Part shown: positions 26,574-33,546 of the stretch, in pieces
Numbering within the stretch: the first letter of the stretch is position 1
Layout: every line of letters starts with the position of its first letter
DNA from: an uncultured Clostridia bacterium
GTDB taxonomy: Bacteria; Bacillota; Clostridia; TANB77; CAG-508
Assembly (NCBI GenBank): GCA_947625925.1
Contig: CANQQC010000005.1
Span: 1-33,546 of the forward strand
Length of the DNA: 33,546 nucleotides
Direction: 5' to 3'
Translations under genes and position numbers: made by a program
The notes under the pieces: model-generated
Told to the model about the DNA's origin: nothing
Databases searched by the model: none
The model's input: only the letters and a program-made list of their open reading frames with translations

Positions 26574-27995
26574 TTAAAAACGAAAATCTCTTTCTCCTTT
26601 TTCAATTTTTAAAAGTCGCTTTCTTACTATCTCTTTAACTTTTTCTTTTCCTATATTGTCAATTTCTTTTTCAATCAATTCATTTCCTATTTTTTTAGTT
26701 TCATCAGATGCATAATCTATTAAGAATTCTTTAAGTGTCATTAGTGCATTTGGATGACAACAATTTTGAATCTCTCCCGCTTTACAAAGGCTCATAAACC
26801 TATCTCCAGTTCTACCTTCTCTATAACATGCTGTACAAAAAGATGGAATATATCCAGTCTTCATTAACCAATTAACAACTTCATCAAGTGTTCTATTATC
26901 TGATACATCAAATTGTTCTGTATCATGCGGACGTTCTTCTTCACAATATCCGCCTACTGATGTACGAGAACCTCCACTAATTTGGCTTACACCTAAACGA
27001 ATTATTTCTTCACGAACTTTAGGAGTTTCACGCGTTGAAATAATCATCCCTGTATATGGAACAGCAATTCTAATACATGCAACTATTTTTCCAAACATTT
27101 CATCAGTAAGTGAGTTGTCAAAATCTGTTGGGTCAATGTCGTTTGCCTTTTTTACACGTGGTACACTTATTGTATGTGGTCCAACTCCATGAACAATTTC
27201 TAAGTGTTCAGCATGCATTAAAAGACCTGCAAACTCATATTTATACTTATCTAATCCAAAAAGTACACCTATTCCAACATCATCAATTCCTCCTTCCATT
27301 GCTCTATCCATAGCTTCTGTATGATATGCATAATTGTGTTTTGGTCCCGTTGGATGAAGTTGTTCATAATTTTCTTTATGATACGTTTCTTGAAAAAGTA
27401 TATATGTTCCAATTCCTGCATCTTTTAACTTTTTATAATTTTCAACTGTTGTTGCAGCAATATTTACATTAACTCTACGAATAGCTCCATTTTTATGTTT
27501 TATAGAATATATTGTTTTAATACAATCTAAAATATATTCTATTGGATTATTAACAGGATCTTCTCCCGCTTCAATTGCTAAACGTTTATGCCCCATATCT
27601 TGTAATGCTATAACTTCATTTTTTACTTCTTCTTGAGTTAATTTTTTTCTTGCTATATCTTTATTTTTTAAATGATATGGACAATATAGACATCCATTTA
27701 CACAGTAATTTGATAAATACAATGGTGCAAACATTACAATTCTATTTCCATAAAAATCTTTTTTTATTTGCTCTGCTAAATCATATATTTGCTTTATTTT
27801 TTCTTTATCTTCACAAGCAAGAAGCACACTTGCCTCTTTATGATTTAGTCCCTTACGTAATTTAGCTTTCTCGATAATCTCTTCTATTAGTTCCATATTG
27901 TTTTTATTTTTTTCTGCATATTCTAATGTTTCTCTTATTTCTTCATCATTTATAAACTCTTCTGCTTTCATAGATTTTGGATTATATTTACTCAT
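26574..27995 (-). CDS. hydG: [FeFe]-hydrogenase H-cluster radical SAM maturase HydG
   Basis: NYCVNGCLYCPYH (CX3CX2C), AIEAGEDPVN, GIGVLFGL, C-terminal CTACYREGRTGDRFM. Start set at MSKYNPKSM with an upstream AAAGGAG; listed ORF extends to 28034. Confidence 0.96.
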   Translation of the reverse strand: MSKYNPKSMKAEEFINDEEIRETLEYAEKNKNNMELIEEIIEKAKLRKGLNHKEASVLLACEDKEKIKQIYDLAEQIKKDFYGNRIVMFAPLYLSNYCVNGCLYCPYHLKNKDIARKKLTQEEVKNEVIALQDMGHKRLAIEAGEDPVNNPIEYILDCIKTIYSIKHKNGAIRRVNVNIAATTVENYKKLKDAGIGTYILFQETYHKENYEQLHPTGPKHNYAYHTEAMDRAMEGGIDDVGIGVLFGLDKYKYEFAGLLMHAEHLEIVHGVGPHTISVPRVKKANDIDPTDFDNSLTDEMFGKIVACIRIAVPYTGMIISTRETPKVREEIIRLGVSQISGGSRTSVGGYCEEERPHDTEQFDVSDNRTLDEVVNWLMKTGYIPSFCTACYREGRTGDRFMSLCKAGEIQNCCHPNALMTLKEFLIDYASDETKKIGNELIEKEIDNIGKEKVKEIVRKRLLKIEKGERDFRF

Positions 27996-29061
27996 TACTC
28001 TTCTCTCCTTTATAATCACCTCTAGATGTAACAATTTTACATCCAGTACTATCTATTCTTTTTTTCAAACATTCAATACATTGTGCCGCTTCATCACCTG
28101 TACAAATTTTATTATCATATAGCATATATTTTTTTCTAACGTTAACTGGTGAAAGGTTAGGCATCAATACATTAGCACCTGCTTTTATCCCTTTTTCTCT
28201 ACCTAAAGGATCTATTGTTCCAAGTGCAGTTGTTGCAGGTAGAAGTACATTTGGTAATATTAGCCTAATAAGTCCTAACATAAATAAAGTAATTTCTACT
28301 GTACCTGCTTTTTCATCTTTAAAAGGTGTATCTTTATGTGGTATGAATGGTCCTATTCCTACCATATGTGGTTTTAAGTTTTCTAAAAAAACTAATTCTT
28401 TAACAAGATTTTCTTCTGTTTGATATGGTGAACCAACCATAAATCCTGCTCCTACCTGATAACCTAATTTCTTTAAATTTTCTAAACATTTAATTCTATT
28501 TTCATAGCTCATTTCTTTTGGATGAAGTTTTTGATAATGATACTTATCTGCTGTTTCATGTCTTAAGAGATATCTATCGGCACCTGCCTTTTTGAATCTT
28601 TTATAACTGTCAAAAGACCTTTCTCCTATTGATAATGTAATTGCACAATCTGGATAATTTAATTTTATTTCTTTAATTATATTAATAAGAATCTCGTCTG
28701 AATAAAACGGATCTTCTCCTCCTTGTAATACAAAAGTTCTAAATCCTAATTCATATCCTTGTTTTGCACAAAGTAAGATATCTTCTTTAGTTAATCTATA
28801 CCTTTGTGCATTTTTGTTACTTCTTCTTATTCCACAATATAAACAATCATTTTTACAATAGTTAGTAAATTCAATTAACCCTCTTATATATATATCATTT
28901 CCATAGACTTCTTTTCTTACTTCACTAGAGTTTTTAAATAAATATTCTTTGCATTCTTCTCTATTTTTTATTAAAAAAAGATATTCCTTTTTTGAAAGTT
29001 TCTTTTCTATTCTTAGTTTATCTATCAACTCATTACACATTACTATATGCTGTTTTTGCAT
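27988..29061 (-). CDS. hydE: [FeFe]-hydrogenase H-cluster radical SAM maturase HydE
   Basis: IEFTNYCKNDCLYCGIRRSN (CX3CX2C), LQGGEDPFYSDE, LRHETAD, GAGFMVGSPYQTEENL. Exact start uncertain (GTG at 29091 or ATG at 29061); overlaps the TM1266 gene. Confidence 0.93.
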   Translation of the reverse strand: MQKQHIVMCNELIDKLRIEKKLSKKEYLFLIKNREECKEYLFKNSSEVRKEVYGNDIYIRGLIEFTNYCKNDCLYCGIRRSNKNAQRYRLTKEDILLCAKQGYELGFRTFVLQGGEDPFYSDEILINIIKEIKLNYPDCAITLSIGERSFDSYKRFKKAGADRYLLRHETADKYHYQKLHPKEMSYENRIKCLENLKKLGYQVGAGFMVGSPYQTEENLVKELVFLENLKPHMVGIGPFIPHKDTPFKDEKAGTVEITLFMLGLIRLILPNVLLPATTALGTIDPLGREKGIKAGANVLMPNLSPVNVRKKYMLYDNKICTGDEAAQCIECLKKRIDSTGCKIVTSRGDYKGEKSNE

Positions 29062-29278
29062 AAACACCATCCAATCTTCCAATTTTACCACTTAGAGTAT
29101 TTATAATATCTTGTTTTGCATCAATAGCAATTGAAATAATATTTATTTTTCTTTTATGATATGGTACTCCCATTCTTCCTATAATATATTCACCATATTC
29201 AGAAAGTAATTTATTAAGTTCACTAACACTTTCTTTGTTTTCAACAATTATTCCTATAACTGCAACTCTTGTTTCCAT
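29033..29278 (-). CDS. TM1266-type putative iron-only hydrogenase system regulator
   Basis: METRVAVIGIIVENKESVSELNKLLSEYGEYIIGRMGVPYHKRKINIISIAIDAKQDIINTLSGKIGRLDGV; first gene before hydE-hydG-hydF. Confidence 0.88.
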   Translation of the reverse strand: METRVAVIGIIVENKESVSELNKLLSEYGEYIIGRMGVPYHKRKINIISIAIDAKQDIINTLSGKIGRLDGVYAKTAYSNV

Positions 29279-29298
29279 ATTTTTCTCCTTTAAATCAC

Positions 29299-29341
29299 AA
29301 AAATAACTACGACCTAATCTAAAATACGCGTAGTTATTTTT
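29299..29341. terminator. 13-bp perfect hairpin in the hyd operon leader (terminator or attenuator)
   Basis: aaaaataactacg (29299-29311) and cgtagttattttt (29329-29341), about 20 nt upstream of the TM1266 start codon. Confidence 0.7.
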
Positions 29342-29362
29342 ATATTATTTTTATTTTACGCT

Positions 29363-29400
29363 CTTTCGGTTAGGAATGCTAAGCATCTACTTTCCGTTAG
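29363..29400. repeat. Direct repeats ctttcGgttag / ctttcCgttag flanking palindrome atgctaagcat
   Basis: 29363-29373 and 29390-29400 (one mismatch) with 29376-29386 between, upstream of the hyd operon. Confidence 0.75.
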
Positions 29401-29409
29401 AAAACTTTT

Positions 29410-30048
29410 TTATTTTTTTATATCTAATTTTCTTATCCATTCAGCAACTTCTGTTTTAGTTTCGTCTAATTCTACATCATCTCCACGAAAACTTAATCCT
29501 TTTATTATATTTGCTTTTGGTATAGTGTTTTTTATATCTTCTTCACTGTTTCCAAATCCACTTCCTCCATGTGTACAAAATGGAATTACTGTTTTTCCTG
29601 AAAAATCATTTTGCTCTAAAAATGTAAAAACTCCCATTGGCATTGTTCCATACCAAATTGGATAACCAACAAAAATTGTATCATATTTATCTAAATTATC
29701 TATTTTGCTTTTTAATTCAGGTCTTGCATTTTCTTCCTGTTCTTGTTTTGCAATATCTTTCATTTCTTCATAATCTTCTGGATAAGTATTTACTGTTTTT
29801 ATTTCAAATGTATCTCCACCAATAGCTTGATTTATATAATTTGCTATTGTTTGAGTATTACCTGTTCTTGAATAATATGCAATTAAAATATTATTTCGCT
29901 GTGTTATTGTACTTTCAACTTCCTCTGTTTCATTTTTTACAACATTTTCTATTTGTTTATCTTGATTATTTGATTTATTTAAAACTGAAAAACCTAAAAT
30001 AACTCCTATTGCTAATACTATTAAAACTATTACTACTATTTTTTTCAT
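29410..30048 (-). CDS. Membrane-anchored flavodoxin-family protein
   Basis: N-terminal KKIVVIVLIVLAIGVILGFSVL TM, then NILIAYYSRTGNTQTIANYI FMN-phosphate loop and VGYPIWYGTMPMGVFTFLE. Confidence 0.88.
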   Translation of the reverse strand: MKKIVVIVLIVLAIGVILGFSVLNKSNNQDKQIENVVKNETEEVESTITQRNNILIAYYSRTGNTQTIANYINQAIGGDTFEIKTVNTYPEDYEEMKDIAKQEQEENARPELKSKIDNLDKYDTIFVGYPIWYGTMPMGVFTFLEQNDFSGKTVIPFCTHGGSGFGNSEEDIKNTIPKANIIKGLSFRGDDVELDETKTEVAEWIRKLDIKK

Positions 30049-30094
30049 ACCATTTCCTCCTAATTATATTTTAGAGTTTTATGAAATATTTTTA

Positions 30095-31447
30095 TTAAAG
30101 ATTAAATAACATTGTCGCTATATTAAAGAATACTAATACTGATAGAGCATCTACAATCGTAGTAATTAAAGGTGCTGCCATAATTGCTGGATCTAGTTTT
30201 AATTTTTTTGCAATTATTGGCAATACACATCCTAATAATTTTGCAATAATAACTGTACAAATCAATGTAACTCCAACTACAATTGCTATTTTTACATCTT
30301 TATATTGTATAATTATCCTTATGGAATTTGCTATTGCTAAGAGTATTCCAACAACAATTGCAACTCTTGTTTCTTTCCATATTACTTTAAGAATGTCTTT
30401 TGTTGTAATTTCTTTTGTTGCTAGTCCTCTTATTATAAGTGTAGAAGTTTGTGATCCACAATTTCCTCCTGTATCCATTAACATTGGAATAAATGCTACT
30501 AATAATGGTAATGTTGAAATTGCAGATTCATAATTTTCTATTACTCCTCCTGTTATCATAGCTGAAAGCATTAAAACTAATAACCATACAATTCTGCTTT
30601 TTGCATGTTTAAACACACTTGTTTTCATATATGAATCTCCATCATCATCTGGAGTTATAGCTGCCATTTTTTCAAAATCTTCTGCTACTTCTTCTTGTAA
30701 TACATCAATCGCATCATCTATTGTTATTATACCTACAAGTCTATTTTCTTGATCTACAACAGGTAGGGCTATATAGTTGTATTTATCAAAAATTCTTGCT
30801 ACTTCTTCTTGATCTTCCAATGTATTAACTTTAACAACATCTATATCCATTATGTCTTTAATTAGTTTATCTCTGTCTGCTATTAACAAATCTTTAATAT
30901 CTATAATTCCTAACAATTTTCTATCAACTGTTAATACATAACAGTTATACACTGTTTCTTTTTTTAATGCCTTTTGTTTAATATATTTAAAAGCATCATC
31001 TACAGTCATTGTCTCTTTCAAATCAATAAACTCTGTTGTCATAAGACTTCCAGCTGTATCTTCTGGATATTTTAAAAGTTCATTTATAATCTTTCTATCT
31101 CCAGCTTTCGTATTTGTTAATATACGTTTTACAACATTTGATGGCATTTCTTCAATCAAGTCAACTGCATCATCCATATAAATCTCATCCATCACGTTTT
31201 TTATTTCTTTATCTGTTAGATAGCTAATTAGTTCTTCCTGATCGTCATGTTCCAATTCTACAAATACTTCTGCTGCTTTTTCTTTTGATAAAAGTCTATA
31301 AATTATTATCACTTTTTCTTCTTCAAGTTCTTCAAAAATATTCGGAAAATCAGCACAATTTATAGTTTTCAAAAATTCTTGTAAATCTTTTAAATTTTTG
31401 TTGTCAATAAAACTTGTTATATCTTCAATAATTTTTTCTAAATCCAT
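30095..31447 (-). CDS. mgtE: Magnesium transporter MgtE
   Basis: MgtE N domain, CBS pair, membrane domain with FIPMLMDTGGNCGSQTSTLIIRGLA. Confidence 0.96.
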   Translation of the reverse strand: MDLEKIIEDITSFIDNKNLKDLQEFLKTINCADFPNIFEELEEEKVIIIYRLLSKEKAAEVFVELEHDDQEELISYLTDKEIKNVMDEIYMDDAVDLIEEMPSNVVKRILTNTKAGDRKIINELLKYPEDTAGSLMTTEFIDLKETMTVDDAFKYIKQKALKKETVYNCYVLTVDRKLLGIIDIKDLLIADRDKLIKDIMDIDVVKVNTLEDQEEVARIFDKYNYIALPVVDQENRLVGIITIDDAIDVLQEEVAEDFEKMAAITPDDDGDSYMKTSVFKHAKSRIVWLLVLMLSAMITGGVIENYESAISTLPLLVAFIPMLMDTGGNCGSQTSTLIIRGLATKEITTKDILKVIWKETRVAIVVGILLAIANSIRIIIQYKDVKIAIVVGVTLICTVIIAKLLGCVLPIIAKKLKLDPAIMAAPLITTIVDALSVLVFFNIATMLFNL

Positions 31448-31515
31448 GCTATTCCCTCCTATTTAAAATATATTTTTTCATTTGAGAATATAATCACTAA
31501 TTAGAACTCCTCTAA

Positions 31516-31544
31516 ATTATAATATAAATAAAAACTCTTTTCAA
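31516..31544 (-). promoter_or_regulatory. Predicted mgtE promoter (TTGAAA-17-TATAAT)
   Basis: TTGAAA (31539-31544, minus) and TATAAT (31516-31521) with 17-nt spacer. Confidence 0.75.
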
Positions 31545-31565
31545 TATTTTCTACTCCTTTTTTTG

Positions 31566-31594
31566 TTGCGATTTTACGTTTTTTTTAGTATAAT
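31566..31594 (+). promoter_or_regulatory. Predicted ilvA promoter (TTGCGA-17-TATAAT)
   Basis: TTGCGA at 31566-31571, TATAAT at 31589-31594, upstream of ilvA. Confidence 0.65.
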
Positions 31595-31636
31595 ATAAAC
31601 ACGTTTTTTTAAATACTTGTATATAGAGGTGATAAT

Positions 31637-32836
31637 ATGCTAACATTAGATAATGTTTATAAAGCTTCCAGAGTTCTTAAAGGTGTAATACGTCAGACTG
31701 ATATGATTTATGCACCAAATATAAAAAAAGGAGCAAATATTTATTTAAAAACTGAAAATCTTCAAGTAACAGGTTCTTTTAAAATCAGAGGTTCTTACTA
31801 TAAAATAAGTCAACTCTCTGACAAAGAAAAAGAAAATGGTGTTATAGCTTGTTCAGCTGGAAATCATGCTCAAGGAGTTGCCCTTGCTGCTACAAAAAAT
31901 GGAATTAAAAGTATAATTTGCTTACCTGACGGTGCTCCAATTTCTAAAGTTGAAGCAACAAAACGTTATGGTGCTGAAGTATGTATGGTTAAAGGTGTAT
32001 ATGATGATGCATATAATAAAGCAATTGAACTTAGGGATAAAGAAGGATATACTTTTATTCATCCATTCAATGATCCAGATGTAATTGCTGGACAAGGTAC
32101 TATAGGTCTTGAAATTATAGAACAACTTCCAGAGGTTGATATTGTTGTTGTTCCAATTGGTGGTGGTGGACTTATTTCTGGAGTAGCATATACAATAAAA
32201 CAAATCAATCCAAATTGTAAAGTATATGGTGTACAATCAATAGGTGCTCCAAGTATGGATACTTCTATAAAAAAAGGAAAAATAACCACCCTATCAAAGG
32301 TACAAACTATAGCAGATGGTATAGCTGTTAAAACTCCTGGAGACTATACTTATGAATTAGTAAAAAAATATGTAGATGGAATTATTACCGTTACAGATGA
32401 TGAAATAGCATTAGCAATTCTTACATTACTTGAACAACAAAAACTTATTTCAGAAGGTGCTGGTGCAGTTCCAGTTGCAGCTGTTCTAGCAAATAAAATA
32501 CCTGATACTAAAGGTAAAAATGTATGTTGCCTTGTATCTGGTGGAAATATTGATGTTACTATTTTGTCAAGAGTCATAGAACGTGGATTAAAAATGGGTG
32601 GAAGAAAAGCAAATATTACTATTGCTCTTTCTGATAAACCTGGCCAACTTTCTGATGTTTCTAGAATAATTGCTCAAACAGGAGCAAATGTTACAAGTGT
32701 AAGCTATGATAGCACAGACTTAGATATGAATATAACTGATTGTTATTTAAGAATAAATGTAGAAACAAGAAATTTTGATCACATTAATACAATTAAGAAA
32801 GCTCTTAAAGATGAGGGTTTTGAAGTTTTTGAATAA
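31637..32836 (+). CDS. ilvA: Threonine ammonia-lyase with C-terminal ACT domain
   Basis: LKTENLQVTGSFKIRGSYYKI, CSAGNHAQGVA, VPIGGGGLISG; C-terminal ALSDKPGQLSDVSRIIAQTGANVTSV ACT domain. Confidence 0.95.
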   Translation: MLTLDNVYKASRVLKGVIRQTDMIYAPNIKKGANIYLKTENLQVTGSFKIRGSYYKISQLSDKEKENGVIACSAGNHAQGVALAATKNGIKSIICLPDGAPISKVEATKRYGAEVCMVKGVYDDAYNKAIELRDKEGYTFIHPFNDPDVIAGQGTIGLEIIEQLPEVDIVVVPIGGGGLISGVAYTIKQINPNCKVYGVQSIGAPSMDTSIKKGKITTLSKVQTIADGIAVKTPGDYTYELVKKYVDGIITVTDDEIALAILTLLEQQKLISEGAGAVPVAAVLANKIPDTKGKNVCCLVSGGNIDVTILSRVIERGLKMGGRKANITIALSDKPGQLSDVSRIIAQTGANVTSVSYDSTDLDMNITDCYLRINVETRNFDHINTIKKALKDEGFEVFE

Positions 32837-32853
32837 AGAGGAGATGTTTAATT

Positions 32854-33225
32854 ATGGAATATATTTCAACAAAAAATGCACCAGATGCTATTGGTCCATA
32901 TTCACAAGCAATTAAAGCAAATGGATTACTTTTTACCAGTGGACAAATCGCTATCAACCCTAAAACAAACAGTGTTGAGGCAAAAACAATTGAAGAACAA
33001 ACAACTCAAGTTTGTGAAAATCTTAAAGCAATTTGTGAAGAAGCAGGTACTAATATATCTAAAACAATTAAAACAGTTTGTTTTTTAGCTGATATAAATG
33101 ATTTTGCTTCATTTAATGAAGTTTATGGAAAATACTTTACAGGAAAACCAGCTAGAAGTTGTGTTGCAGTTAAAGATTTGCCTAAAGGAGTTCTTTGTGA
33201 AGTAGAACTAATTGCTGAGTTATAG
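32854..33225 (+). CDS. ridA: RidA/YjgF-family reactive enamine/imine deaminase
   Basis: APDAIGPYSQAIKANGLLFTSGQIAINP, PARSCVAVKDLPKGVLCEVELIAEL. Confidence 0.96.
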   Translation: MEYISTKNAPDAIGPYSQAIKANGLLFTSGQIAINPKTNSVEAKTIEEQTTQVCENLKAICEEAGTNISKTIKTVCFLADINDFASFNEVYGKYFTGKPARSCVAVKDLPKGVLCEVELIAEL

Positions 33226-33228
33226 TAA

Positions 33229-33260
33229 AAAAATAGTAGTTTTTAAAACTACTATTTTTT
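33229..33260. terminator. Bidirectional intrinsic terminator after ridA
   Basis: aaaaaatagtagtttt/aaaactactatttttt, 16-nt inverted repeat between convergent genes. Confidence 0.85.
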
Positions 33261-33261
33261 A

Positions 33262-33546
33262 TTATTTTATTTTTTCTCCTGTAATCACATAGACATATAC
33301 ATACTCATTAACAATTACATATAATTTACTTTCAATATCTACTTTTGTTTCATAATGAATAATATTGCATCTACTTTGCTCAGCAACATCTATTAAATCA
33401 TCCAATGTTTTAATATTCATTACTTTTAAATTTTCTAAATTTGGTTCATTTGTAACAGTAACAATTAATTCCCTATAATATTTTAAAATACGTTTAATAT
33501 TATCTTTATATCTTTTTTCTAATGTGTTTTTACCTTTTCTATTCCA
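33262..33546 (-). CDS. C-terminal part of an unknown protein (possibly DUF5305-like), truncated by window edge
   Basis: Open minus frame WNRKGKNTLEKRYKDNIKRILKYYRELIVTVTNEPNLENLKVMNIKTLDDLIDVAEQSRCNIIHYETKVDIESKLYVIVNEYVYVYVITGEKIK*; absent from the supplied ORF list because it has no start in the window. Confidence 0.65.
   Translation of the reverse strand, partial: WNRKGKNTLEKRYKDNIKRILKYYRELIVTVTNEPNLENLKVMNIKTLDDLIDVAEQSRCNIIHYETKVDIESKLYVIVNEYVYVYVITGEKIK

Noticed and set aside
29342-29409. Known riboswitch class (GEMM, fluoride, mini-ykkC) upstream of the hyd operon
   Set aside because: Conserved core sequences of those classes were not found; left as an unexplained element.
31448-31515. 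M-box (Mg2+) riboswitch upstream of mgtE
   Set aside because: Predicted leader is only about 60 nt, too short for the usual M-box, and no matching structure was visible.
31922-32289. Minus-strand ORFs of 104 and 76 aa
   Set aside because: Antisense to ilvA, which is clearly the real gene.
1-33546. CRISPR array, tRNA/rRNA, transposase or prophage genes
   Set aside because: No regularly spaced repeats, no cloverleaf/rRNA text recognised and no recombinase-like ORF; the lepA-derived repeat is a single pair, not an array.

Overview
AT-rich Firmicutes/Clostridia-like chromosomal window, densely coding. About 31 kb of consecutive minus-strand genes lies between a partial dapB (left edge, +) and an ilvA-ridA pair (right, +). 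Recognisable blocks on the minus strand: scpB; rlmB; lepA; a 1525-aa uncharacterised giant ORF; a SUF Fe-S operon (sufC-B-D-S-U) continuing into mnmA and a PaaI-like thioesterase, preceded by an IscR-like Rrf2 regulator gene; murI / HAD nucleotidase / divergent ispF / tag / methyltransferase; a DUF2974-like hydrolase; a LytTR regulator coupled to an unusual membrane protein; an MBL hydrolase with YgjV; the [FeFe]-hydrogenase maturation operon (TM1266-hydE-hydG-hydF); a membrane-anchored flavodoxin; and mgtE. Best leads: (1) a chimeric scar at about 10902-11014, made of an mnmA 3'-end remnant joined to a 35-nt near-identical copy of an internal lepA segment, the latter forming one of two direct repeats that bracket the giant gene; (2) the giant protein, with a previously unlisted, overlapping 32-aa small ORF; (3) two 21-bp imperfect palindromes on the suf promoter, candidate Rrf2 operators; (4) an attenuator-like leader in front of the hydrogenase maturation operon; (5) a LytTR regulator paired with a membrane protein carrying a His/acid-rich loop. 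No CRISPR array, rRNA, tRNA or transposase gene was seen. All family names come from reading the protein sequences by eye; no database search was run.
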